A stretch of 64,000 nucleotides of DNA. Origin: Pieris napi. Lineage: Eukaryota; Arthropoda; Insecta; Lepidoptera; Pieridae. The notes under the pieces are model-generated. The model searched no databases. It saw only the letters and a program-made list of their open reading frames with translations, and had not been told where the DNA came from. Positions 25,001 to 35,426 of this stretch are shown here, one piece after another. Every line of letters starts with the position of its first letter. Position 1 is the first letter of the stretch. The stretch is taken from NCBI RefSeq assembly GCF_905475465.1, contig NC_062259.1, positions 3,916,501 to 3,980,500 of the forward strand, given 5' to 3'. Position numbers and translations under genes: made by a program.

Positions 25001-26464
25001 CAATAATTGCAATTATAATTAGGCCGCGAAGTCTTTTGCTTGCGTTTTGGCTACAACAAAAATAATAAATTAAATTTGTGAGGGAAAGACTATTCATAAT
25101 TAGTCAAGTAAAGTTGTAGTTAGTATGATTTATTAGGTTAATATAAGGATTGCAAAAACTTGTTAAAACTCACCTTAGCCAAGGAATCTGAAGGCTCATC
25201 AACTTTTTCTGTTATTTCTTCTTCATCTTCAAATGTATAAACATCACCTTCATTCTCCTCCTAATATAAAACAAATATATAAAAATATCTTCTCAATTAT
25301 TATATATTCTATACATTCAGCCACCAAGCATGTTAAATAAAAATAATTAAAGCAGGCAAAAAAAATTTTGTTTACATACAAATTAATTCAAAGTAAAAGT
25401 ACCAGTATGATACTATCACCAGGTATAAATCATTGTACAATGTATAAAACCAAATGGAATTAGTGTTATTGTAAAGTGGTTATTTGATATTGTTAAGATA
25501 AATCAATATTAGAATTGCCTAAGACTACTGTTATTGTCAAACTTTACCATCATACAAACCGTAGATAGATAACTTATTGAGTAAATAGTAGAAATACTTT
25601 AAAAATATTACAGAATATATAAAATTATGCAGCAAGCTTATACTTTAAAAATACCTCATTAACCTTTATATTAATATTCATAACTTGCTTGTCATCTTGA
25701 ACCACCAGCACATAGCTGACTTCACCCATATCAGTCTCCGACGGAACTAATGTGACTGTTTGGTAATCTTCATTGACTATTATATGCTTTTGCTACATGT
25801 AACAATTAAACAACTTTGGTCAAAAATTTAAAAAACATGACAGTTATTCTGATATGGCATTTGTGTAATAGGGTATTATGTCATCACAATTTCAACTCAT
25901 TCTTTTCAGTCTAATTGGACAACTTTAACTAAACCATAACCCATCTGTGTCTTTTCCTCACAGAAAAAGTAGACAGAAAAAGATAACTTATAGTTTTGAA
26001 AAAGGGAGTAAGAACCTATTATTATTTTGATTGATTTCAGGATAAAACTTACTTCAGAATCATTTGCATTAGCAATAGTCATGGTAATATTTTCATTGTC
26101 CACAGAAGGCTGGTAATAGTATCTGCCCTCTTCATCCACAAAATAAGTTACACTTTGTTCTGGCTCCTTAATATCTTCTTTCACAGTGACTAAAAAAAAA
26201 TAAACAATGTGATAGTAGGTACGCATTTTATCGTAATTTTCTTTACTTATAGATAAGCTATGGATCAAGTATGTGTTTTATCGTAGATTTCTTTATAGAT
26301 TGAATCAAGCAAGGTATCCAATATGTCGGTGAAATTTGTTGAAAAAATTCAAGTTACTAACCTCTAGGGGTAGAAGGTCCCTGAGCTGTTTGGTTAGCAG
26401 AAACCGTCATAGCCTGCTTAACACAGGCTTTGTTTTTAGAATTCCCTTCACGAAGAGGTGCCAT
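19070..26464 (-). CDS. CTCF: Transcriptional insulator protein CTCF
   Basis: CTCF binds DNA through 11 zinc fingers and organises chromatin loops and insulators. Coding exons in transcript order: 26362-26464, 26053-26189, 25655-25792, 25174-25260, 24980-25050, 24333-24502, 23905-24041, 23334-23484, 22756-22922, 22313-22449, 21637-21755, 21216-21325, 20034-20241, 19722-19855, 19070-19216. All GT-AG, phases consistent, 671 residues. Fingers run from [20 protein letters not shown] to [20 protein letters not shown]. Hallmarks are [77 protein letters not shown] and [20 protein letters not shown], near-identical to animal CTCF. The N-terminus is acidic and finger-free; the C-terminus is acidic with a run of eight Glu. 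The last codons GAT GGT GAG TAA overlap a GTGAGT donor, so an alternative spliced 3' end is possible. The start ATG at 26462-26464 is the first in frame in this exon. Confidence 0.95.
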
Positions 26465-27921
26465 GATGTAAACTGGTAAAAACCAAACTTTAAAATCTTC
26501 TTTATCTTAATTTTTTATTTTATGTTGAATATACAAAAATACAAAAACAGGTAAAAGAAAATGTGGCTTCAAGGCGCTGTATTACTGTCCCAACTGAAAA
26601 CTAGCATACTAGTTTGTCATTACAATATAGTCGGCCATCTTTAGTGATGTCAAAAATAATCGCGGGCATAATTTTAGTATTTAAAGCAAATCAAAAACAA
26701 ATACACAAAACTTATCACGCCGTTACATTTATAATCCAAAAACGAATTAAAATATAGGCGGCGCTGTAGTCGTCCCAAAGTAAAGTTACAAATGAAAATC
26801 CTGAAAACTTAATTGCACATGTTGAAATTAGGACTACTGAAGCATTTATACCTTTTCGAAACCGAAAAACGTTTGAGCTAGTCCTCCATGACTTTATTTA
26901 TTTATATTGGAAAACTTAAATCATTACTGAATAGAAAAAAATAGAACTGCCATTTTCTTCTAAAACCAAACATCAAAATCAGACAGACGGATTAATCGTC
27001 GCCACTTGCACTGCGAGTTGTGACGCCGCGCCGTGACACGATATGGCGGACATGGGGTGAAGACGAGGATTTTCGACCAACGTGCCACAGTTTATTACAT
27101 ATTGACATGAATATTCTTAAATAATTTTTTTTTATCATAAATGTATGTAAAAAAATATACTCTTGTTAAATTCCAACTTGACTTAGTTTTCATTAATTTG
27201 AGGTGGTTCAATGACAGTTACCATTTATTTTAATTCTTACATTTGTACCTCAGTTTGTAAGTATTAAGTAAGCGTAGTGAGTAATGTACCTTACCACATT
27301 AGAATCGAGAAATTTCTTATTACTTCATGTTAATTTTTTACAATGAACTTAGGCATTTTTTTAGTTTAATTTATTTACGGGTACATATTAGGGCTTTTCG
27401 ACAGTTGTCATCCACAAACGCTAAATTAATTTTTATGGCTATCACGGTTAGTTCACGCATTGTCATGTAACCATTTTCATTCAAAGTTGTTTGGCGTTAT
27501 AGTACTAGATCCGGCTGCAGGATTAGTGCGCTCATCGGTTATTTGCTAAAAACCAAATTTTCATGTATATTTATAATGGAGAATGTATTTCTACCAAGTT
27601 GCCTATCAAAATTTGGCCGCTAGTATTTTTGATGAAATTATTTTGAATTGATTTTTGGGAAAAATTTTCGTTCTCTTGTTATTTAAATAAAATATCGTCT
27701 ACATCACGGCAATTTAGATAAAGATTTTAAAAAATCACGAGTGCCATTGCCCACGTGGCTGCACTTTTTCGTAGCCAGGTGTAAACAGGTACGATTTCGA
27801 TACATTTATACGTCATACGATCATAACGTACATTTATTAATTACATATCAAATTAAAGCTATTTTTTTCCATTAATTAGGTGCCTAGTTAAATCTGGCCG
27901 CAAATAAGAGTTACCTGCTGT
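26465..27921. promoter_or_regulatory. CTCF upstream region and likely promoter
   Basis: No mobile element or long coding frame is seen. A possible 3' splice site (TTTTTACCAG) 9 bases upstream of the CTCF ATG suggests the 5' untranslated region is spliced. A relatively CpG-rich stretch at 26996-27070 (GACGCCGCGCCGTGACACGA) stands out from the AT-rich surroundings and is a candidate promoter core. Inferred from position and composition only. Confidence 0.4.
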
Positions 27922-28007
27922 TAAATATTTCAGATAGAGTGAAAGAGAACGCATAACATCAAGATGATAAATATTTCAGATAGAGTGAAAGAGAACGCAT
28001 AACATCA
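27922..28007. repeat. 46-bp tandem duplication
   Basis: TAAATATTTCAGATAGAGTG followed by AAAGAGAACGCATAACATCA occurs at 27922 and again at 27968, identical over 40 bp and separated by AGATGA. A recent local duplication. Confidence 0.9.
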
Positions 28008-28402
28008 TTTGTCAGACGAGAATAGCGAATGTCGCCTGTGGGACGCTTTTAAGCTATTGCGCACGCATCGAATGTTAGTTTTCTCAAACTGAATAGATGC
28101 GGCATTTTTATTCAAACATAAAAACCACGCTATAATATTATTTTTGCATGGGTATAGCGATCATGAATGACCTATAGCAGTACTTACTGCATAAATAAAT
28201 TACTCAAATGCGTAATTATATTGTTTATCCGTATATTACATAAATTTTAATTTTATTTGATTTAAGTACTTGAAAAGCTGTGAATTTTTCAAAGTATTTT
28301 AGTGTTTTTGCTTAGTTTTGTTTGTGTTCTAAATGCGTTGCGCTAATAGACTTTTTCTTTTGAAGTATTTTCCATTAAAATTTCCTATAACCAATAGACA
28401 TA

Positions 28403-29138
28403 CAGTCAAAACCGTTTATAACGACATTGAAGGGTACGACGAAGGGAACGACGTATAGTTGCCGACGTTATATCCGATAGTCGTTATAAGCAATGTCATA
28501 TATACACAAGTACAGTTCATATGTATGTACAATACATAGTTATATTATCATAGTTATCTATCTAGAATAGGTAGGTATGGGTTATAATATGGTATGTTAA
28601 TATTATAATATGTAAACGAGTCAAAAAAGAAACAAAAATATTTATTACGAAATAATTAGGTACTAAAGTAATCAGTCATTTTGGTCTGTTTTTTTTAGCC
28701 CAGTCTCAAATATTTTTTTCATTTTACGTTTCATACTCCTCAAGGTATGAGTATCACCAGTATCAAACTGTTCGTTAAAGGCAACAAATTTTTGCAAAAT
28801 TGTTACAGCTTTAAGAGCCTCCGAAATCGTTGTTGGCTGAAACTGTTCGTTGGGAGAAAGTGCGTAGGTAATAATATGCCTAAATATTCAATGCCTTTAA
28901 ATAAGATTTAAAATCGTTTGTATTGTTTTGTTTTGCTGGGACAAGAAGCGGTTGGTCGTTATAGCCGATGAATATCGATAAAATTTCGTAGTTGTAAGCG
29001 ATATGTCGCTGTATCCTACGTTGTTATAAGCGGTTTGTTTACTGAATAGTTTACTAGGGATTCGGACGGGACCATACAATCTGGTTGTAATAACCGATAG
29101 GTCGTTGTAAACGATGTCGTTATAAACGGTTTTGACTG
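28403..29138. mobile_element. Tigger/pogo-like DNA element, internally deleted
   Basis: Terminal inverted repeats CAGTCAAAACCGTTTATAAC (left) and its complement (right) are flanked by TA at 28401-28402 and 29139-29140. The CAG-start and TA target are typical of the pogo/Tigger branch of Tc1/mariner. The interior keeps only the end of the transposase and numerous subterminal copies of a CGTTATAAGC-like motif in both directions. At 736 bp it is far shorter than an autonomous element. Confidence 0.85.
28672..28863 (-). pseudogene. C-terminus of a Tigger/CENP-B-like transposase
   Basis: An open frame on the minus strand reads ALSPNEQFQPTTISEALKAV, TILQKFVAFNEQFD, GDTHTLRSMKRKMKKIFE and a stop at 28672-28674. 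It can be read a little further upstream (FRHIITY). The EALKA...LQKF pattern near the end is the usual tail of Tigger/Jerky-type transposases. The DDE domain and HTH are absent. Confidence 0.65.
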
Positions 29139-29691
29139 TATTAGTATATCATCCGCCGACCAGCAGTATGCCCCATTAGATATACCCATTGGAGCATAAC
29201 ATTCCGGAAGAGCCTCGTGGCTTAGCAGTTTCGTAAAAGGACCGGATGGTCATAGCAAGCACATGGCACATCAAGCTGCAAACTTATATCGGTCGATTGT
29301 TTAATCGGGCTCTTAATGAGTATGAAAATGTATTAAAGTGTGCACATTACACCCATTAATTGGTATTGCCGGAAAATTAATTAAATGGGTTGGACTGGCC
29401 CCCAGTTCCCAGTTTAGTTGGCCCAGTGTACCAGAGCTTTTGCCCCCGCCCGATCAAACTTTCGGCAGATAAAAGTTTGAAGTTTCCGGGGTTCTTAAAG
29501 AAACTAAAAATTACGTGTAGTAGTAATTCCCTGTGTATTCGTATGCAAGGACGCTTAAGGGGATTTATGCATTCATTTCACAAAAATAAATTCCCCGAAG
29601 TTCTTTAGCCTAAGCATTCCATAACTTTTTTAATTCTACAGGATAATCAGTGTTCTGTGCCAGCCACACGCTGTCAATATTTTTGTACCTG
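29139..29691. other. Spacer between DNA elements
   Basis: Mixed-composition DNA with no supported gene. A 72-codon frame at 29390-29608 has no family resemblance and is judged to be chance. Confidence 0.4.
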
Positions 29692-30401
29692 ATGCCCGGT
29701 TCACATTATTCCAGTAGCATTCCAGCGCTAGACTGGAATAATGTGAACCTGCATTGGAATGTACCATTCCAGTGAATAATCCAGTCCTGTTGACGGTCTA
29801 TTTTTCATTCCAGCTAACCCAATCCAGAGCCACTGGAAAAGTGTGAACGGCCAATCCAGTACTTGAATACACGTTTAACAGTGAACACACATTGTTGTTA
29901 TTTTATGGAATTTTGTAGGTAATTCCGAACAATGAAGTTAACTGAAAACCAAACTCTTTAATTTGTTTCTTTGTACAGAGAACATGTGTGTTTGTGGGAT
30001 ATCACTTCGGAATTTTATAAACACAAAGGCATGCGCCAATCCGCCCTGCACAAAATTTGTGATGGTATGCAAATAGAAGGTTTTACAGTAGAGGATGTAA
30101 AAAATAAAATAAAAAGTATGCGATCTATTTACTACCTTGAACTGGATAATATTAAAAAATCATCTAAGTCGGGTGCTAACTGCTAGTGGCGATGTGTATG
30201 AGCCGTGATGTGATTCTAAAAGTAATAATTGAACAGTTTTAAAACAATTTCTAAACTTCTTTCTTGAAAGCTATGTCACTGTAGTGTTACCGATCTAACA
30301 GCTTTTGAATGACTGGAATAATGTGGACGTTCCATTCCAGCACAGCACTGGACTGGAATGACTCACTGGATTACTGGACTGGAATAATGTGAACCGAGCA
30401 T
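29692..30401. mobile_element. Inverted-repeat element with MADF fragment (PIF/Harbinger-like?)
   Basis: The left end ATGCCCGGTTCACATTATTC and right end GAATAATGTGAACCGAGCAT are inverted repeats of at least 23 bp. Inside both ends the motif ACTGGAATAATGTGAAC/ATTCCAGT recurs many times in both directions. The middle carries a MADF-type open frame, as do many PIF/Harbinger elements. The target duplication is unclear by eye, so the superfamily is tentative. Confidence 0.7.
29932..30186 (+). pseudogene. MADF (Myb/SANT-like) domain fragment
   Basis: A start at 29932 (MKLTENQTL) is followed by a broken stretch and then an open frame reading YREHVCLWDITSEFYKHKGM, RQSALHKI and EGFTVEDVKNKIKSMRSIYY, ending at a TAG at 30184-30186. 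The spacing of W, the LW..TSEFYK core and the V..KIK..R helix fit the MADF DNA-binding domain. The join between the start and the domain needs a frameshift, so it is not intact. Confidence 0.65.
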
Positions 30402-30667
30402 TAGACATGCTAGAAGAATCTTCTGTACAAATGCTTTTTTTTTCTCATACTTATCTATATAGAAAGGAGATATAAACTCAGTGGTCAAGCCTTAAGTTTA
30501 ATCAGGCAAAAAACCCGGAGGTCTTCGATTCAAGTACAGTTTCAGTTTTGTAGTTATAAGTGGCCTGGATTTTTTTTTAATTTAGTTTTGCTCGGATACT
30601 TCACTGTCCTTGTAACCAGAGACTATTTTAGCGACATCGACAATTAGCAATGGCTACTATGAACGTA

Positions 30668-31522
30668 TAGTGCTTTTCATGAAAGAAGTCCCGCGGTGAT
30701 TTTTGGAACTAATTTTGACAGGTCGGCAATGTTGTCATTCGTCGATGTTATCAAGTTCGTTTGTCGTGGTAGATTTTTGTGAATTTTTAACTAGCTTAGT
30801 GCATTTTAAAGAATGATTACAATGCCAAAAGTTGTAAAAAGTTCGGCTCGAGAAATGATATAAAGGTGAAAGAGTTCTGTGAAGCGGAACATAAGAATCA
30901 AGGTGTTTTAATACCACTAAACAATGTTCGGAAGAGAGTTGGCGCCATAACGGGTACTTTTTAGAGTTGCCATTTAATAATTTTTTGCTGTATTGATGGG
31001 ACTTTTATGATATAAATTCGTTTTTGTGACAAAATTGAATAAATACATAACGTGATGCAACTAGGTAACTGAAATTAAAACATACTTATTACATATTACA
31101 TAAGCATTATAAACTTAAAGTTACTATTATTTTAAATGGTTCATAATTTAATTGCAGGTGTGTCAGAGAAAACTGTAACAAGAATTACAAACGAAGGTAT
31201 AATAGCGGCGTGTACTTCGAAAAAAATTGTAACCCAACAATTATGCAATAAAACTCTGAATAAAAAATTGTATTGCTTTTATTTACCCTATTTTCTCATC
31301 TTTTCTCTGTAAGTAGGTAGAACACCGCTAATATAAGTAAATAAAAATATACTTTTTACATAACAATAATATTGTTTCATCGAAGTATGCAGAAAATAAT
31401 ATTTGATAAATTACACCTGCTAAATGTAAATAAAATAGGTAATTTTTTTACTCATAAATGGCAACATTACGTTATGCGATTGCAGCGCCGCGTCTGGGGG
31501 ACTTCTTTCATGAAAAGGACTA
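30668..31522. mobile_element. TA-flanked inverted-repeat element with spliced HTH fragment
   Basis: The left end TAGTGCTTTTCATGAAAGAA and right end CTTTCATGAAAAGGACTA are inverted repeats that continue, with changes, into the interior (GGCAATGTTGTCA against TGGCAACATTAC). TA lies on both flanks (30666-30667, 31523-31524), pointing to a Tc1/mariner-related insertion. No DDE transposase is left. Confidence 0.75.
30822..31312 (+). pseudogene. Spliced helix-turn-helix protein fragment inside the element
   Basis: It starts MPKVVKSSAREM, then a one-base slip, then VKEFCEAEHKNQGVLIPLNN and VRKRVGAITG. A donor at 30954 and acceptor ending 31157 join in phase to VSEKTVTRITNEGIIA and a stop at 31310-31312. 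The SEKTVTRI stretch is a helix-turn-helix. The arrangement matches a widespread insect protein family usually seen with a helix-turn-helix followed by other domains. It is broken by the slip and truncated downstream. Confidence 0.55.
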
Positions 31523-31949
31523 TAAATGCGAATTCAAAGTTTTTTTTTTTTCAAGTTTAAAAACGGAATGTGGTTGTTGGAATGTGAATGTAAGTAAGTA
31601 AGATTACTAAACCAAACTAAATTATTCCCGAGTGAAATAGGCGATAATAACAATATACTAATACTAAACCTCATAATTCAATCGTGTTTATAATGGCTAA
31701 AATAGTAGGTATGTTGCGGCTAGGTTTAAATGAAACTACTTTTATAAATTTAACTTTTATTCATAAAAATTGGAATATATTACTATTTTACAATAGGGAG
31801 AATATATTAGACATCGAATTTACACATACATTTAGTATTTACACATTTAATAATAGGTTTTCTGAAGTCTTATATGACCATATTTTAAATTTTTTTCTGT
31901 ATTCGCAACTGTGTTACATAACGTTTAATTTGTATAGACACAGGAATTA

Positions 31950-33918
31950 TAGTCCGGGAGGTAGCGTTGCATTTTTGGCAGTGATTTTACGCCGACTATT
32001 TTCCTTCTTTCACTATTAATCTCGAAATACTTATAACTGAATCAAGCGTCAGCTGGCGCACCTGCGGTGGGTGTGGAATTGGGAGGTTGCGAAAGAAGTA
32101 AAAAAAATTAAAAAATTAAGTAATAGTACGCTGCCTGAAACTTTTTCCGTAAATAGTTGACGTCATACTGAGCACAAAAAAAATTGTCAGCTGGATCGTG
32201 AAGGGGGGATTATGCGTCAGCTGCTCGCATGAACTTGTAATAAAATCACGTGAAATAAAGTCATAGTACGCCGGATGAAATTGGACTACGTGATCGTTTA
32301 AATAATTCAAAGTACGAAAATAACAATCAGCTGCGTGTATAGCGGTGGAAAGACCGTCAGCTGACGCAGTAAAGGTAAAGATTTTTCTAGAAATGCACTT
32401 CTGCGAACTTCTGTGAACTGTGAAAAAACGAGACAAAATGCACGAGATGAAATAAAATCGAGTGTAAAATGAAATAAACGCAAAATAAAATGAAGGGTGA
32501 TATAAACAAAATCGAAATATAGAAATAAGAAGATCGCAAAAGTTATTCGTTGTCGATGGTATCGCTATCATCATCATTGTCTGACGAATCATCGGCCGAA
32601 CTGTCCTGTAGGAAATCGTTCTCTTCGTCTTGATCGAGTTCTTGGCCTCGATTCTCTTCACCGTCATCTGTAAATGACCATGTAAATTATCAAAATTAGG
32701 CTACTAGAAAGCTCAAAGAAAGTGTCACCGACAAAAATTCCATACCGCCAATATTGTCGCTGCTATCCGTTATACTGGTGACTGATAGGGGTACTTGATC
32801 TCCTTCGAACCATTTGAAGACATATTTGTCGTCGTTTTCTTCCCATCCCCAGTCCGTGGGAGATAATTGAGATGGATCTTGAAGGTGAGCATGGCTCCAA
32901 AGGTGCGCTATGTATGATGTGCGCAGTAAATGCTGGCGTAGCTCGGATTTACATGGTGGGAAGATCGCCCCGTCGATACGGCTTTTCCACTTGAGCACGC
33001 CGTTTTTCTCATTGATTTGATAATTTTTCGCGAAGGTAGCAACGCGTGTAGCGTTGACATCGTTTATCGATTTAAACCCGTACAAGCGACAAACTAATTC
33101 TTCAATCGTTATGAAGACCTTGTCTAATTCACGACTCGGAATAGTTGCGATATCCCCCAACGCTTGCATATATGCCTGTGATTTTCGCAACAATTGTAAA
33201 GGCTTTTTTTTCTTTCCTGTAAAATGCGGGATTAAAATCACAGCCTGTGAGGGCATGGAAACCTGGCAACGCAGAGCACAAATCGGTTCCCAAGGTCCGT
33301 TCGTTCGACGAGGAGAACCGAAACTGATTGTGTACGACAAAGATTCCCCAGGCAGATGCTGCTTTGAAATTTTAGGGGGAGAGGTTTAGGTAGCCCGAAG
33401 GTCGTGCTATGGGTTCAAGCAAGGCCAGAATGTATCGCAAAATATGTGTTTGAAAGCGAACAGCCTGACAGCAATGCTCCAAAATTTTAAATCTTGACTG
33501 GGTCAGCTGACGGTCTTTCCACCGCTACATAAACAGCTGATTGTTGTTTTCGTACTCTATATTTTTTGTAGAATCACGGAGTTAAATTTCATTCGGCGTA
33601 TTATAACTTTTTTTTTTACGTCTTTTTTTCACAAGTGCATGCGGGCAGCTGACGCATAATCCCCCCTCCACGATGCAGCTGATGATTTTTTTTTTGCTCA
33701 GTATGACATCAACTATTCATGGAACAAGTTTCAGCCGGCGTACTATTACTTTATTTTTTTATTTTTTTTACCTCTTTCGCAGCCTCCTACACCCGCACCC
33801 ACCGCTACTTGAGCAGCTGACGGTCGGTTCACTTATTAGTCATATAAGATCAACTATCGATGTTAATATCAGCCGGCTTACTATGACTTTCGCATTTGCA
33901 ACGCTACCTCCCGGACTA
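31950..33918. mobile_element. 2-kb DNA element with about 430-bp terminal inverted repeats and TTA duplications
   Basis: The left end TAGTCCGGGAGGTAGCGTTG and right end CAACGCTACCTCCCGGACTA are inverted repeats flanked by TTA at 31947-31949 and 33919-33921. The arms (about 31950-32380 and 33490-33918) stay alignable throughout, with matched blocks such as GGGGGGATTATGCGTCAGCT against AGCTGACGCATAATCCCCCC. A 3-bp TTA duplication is compatible with PIF/Harbinger-type insertion, but no transposase is recognised. The unique centre carries an intron-containing open frame on the minus strand. Confidence 0.85.
32543..33216 (-). CDS. Spliced partial open frame, uncharacterised invertebrate family, inside the element
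   Basis: Two exons: 32746-33216 and 32543-32667, joined by a 78-bp GT-AG intron in correct phase. The first exon starts at a good acceptor (TTTTACAG) and reads KKKKPLQLLRKSQAYMQALG, then LVCRLYGFKSINDVNATRVA, PPCKSELRQHLLRTSYIAHL and DWGWEENDDKYVFKW. This pattern (G-K-K-K...L..., CRLYG, PP....L..H..R..Y, GW) resembles the C-terminal part of a large unnamed protein family found in many invertebrates, where a cysteine-rich region often follows. Here it is replaced by an acidic Asp/Glu/Ser tail ending DDSDTIDNE. No upstream exon or start codon is certain; the frame stays open to about 33345. It could be a captured gene fragment or the element's own protein remnant. Confidence 0.5.
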
Positions 33919-35426
33919 TTATACTACGATACATTAAACATAACATTGTCAAGAGGCTCAAATTATTTTTTTATACCTATTCAATTTATCACAATGTAAT
34001 ACAAACATAACATATACAAGCAAATATTTACAATTTACGCAGTTATTGAAACTTAATAAATTTATAACTGTAAGAAATAACAAAATGCGTTTAAATTTTA
34101 AAAATACACAAAAACTTACTAATTTTGTAGCTATCCTTAATAACAACTATACAGATATTTGCAAACATAATATATCAATAATAACACATCATTAGCAGCC
34201 CCTTCTGTTAATCTCTTTTGTTGATTTCACTTGCTAAGTCACATTCCCGATTGGTCGATTACGCGACTCCGGCCAATCGCAACTAAGTGATATTATATTC
34301 AGACACGAGGCTTTGGTAAAACTATGACCCTAGACTCAGAGAGAATTGGTCTCACTTTTGAATCATACCTCGAGCTTTGCGATGGTTTCGTCAAGTTATA
34401 AACGTTAATATAATGTTAGTCATAGCTCGAACGGTCTCGAACGAGATGAAAAATGATCGCTTTTCTGCTGTTGACGGTTAGGTTAGCAAGGTTTTGGAGT
34501 CTGCTATCTCTCGTTACAGGACCCTACAACGAATTTGTAGCTTTATTCACGAACTCGGACGATAGAGCAACACGATAACTATCATTTAGCTTGAAGTAAA
34601 AACTCTAATAGTTTCAATGTAATAGTTTTAATATTTTTCCTAGTTTCTAAAAACATCGCTAAGCAAACAAAAGGATGCCTCTTTCCGCGAATCCGAGAAG
34701 TTCGGCAAACAATAAATAAAAACATAACATACTTTAGCCTTATGCCTAATTTAAGACCTATAGAGGAGGAAGATTCAAGAAATTCACAGTCAGATACTAG
34801 GAACTCAGAATAAGGTCTCCAAAGTCTGTCAAAATAATTACATCGACCGGTAGGTTTTATTTAGAGAGAGATTTTGTATATTTTAAATATGGAATGTAGA
34901 TCGACATTTCTCTGACAGTTAAGCACATATAACAAACCTTTATGGTACTTTAACAATGTTTTATGAATTAATGTTCAATTCTATGAATCTACTATTCATA
35001 CAATTTAACCATAATTAAAATCTAATTCACAAAAAATATCCGTCACCGTTATATGACGGAGGTCTGCGTTAGTAAAAAGAAAATATTTTACAAAATTAAT
35101 GAAAATCCTACAAAATTATTCGAATCATGAATCAATAAAATGCATTACCTATATGGCGTTTGGTTAAAAAAATCGACTTCCGAATATTGCTGACCAGATA
35201 CTTATTCCAAATAGGATTGTGTACCTAATTTGTTGGTAACAAGACACTTTAAAAAAAAACCTGTTGACAAATCGCATTGCAAATAGCAGCAATATTATAA
35301 AATTCGCAAATGCCGTGCAATGTGATATGTCTTACCAATGCAAATATATTAGGCGATACATCCTTCAGTAATAAAATCCAGTAAATGAAAATGCATAACT
35401 TGGGGCAATCAAAGTTAATAAATCAT
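33919..35426. other. AT-rich spacer downstream of the klumpfuss-like gene
   Basis: No coding frame or mobile element is recognised. A small inverted pair, GATTGGTCG and CGGCCAATC (about 34248-34277), resembles paired CCAAT boxes but may be chance. The right part should contain the 3' untranslated region of the zinc-finger gene (minus strand). Confidence 0.4.

Noticed and set aside
29390..29608. A 72-codon plus-strand frame between DNA elements
   Set aside because: No recognisable domain or splice context.
30480..30570. tRNA-like sequence with GGTCTTCGATTCAAG
   Set aside because: Only a weak B box is present; no A box or stem structure could be supported.
31684..32019. A 111-codon plus-strand frame
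   Set aside because: AT-rich, low-information composition; it runs into the left arm of the long inverted-repeat element and has no family resemblance.
32116..32667. A 183-codon minus-strand frame
   Set aside because: It lies mostly in the repeat arm and is in a different frame from the acidic-tail exon 32543-32667, which fits a phased splice.
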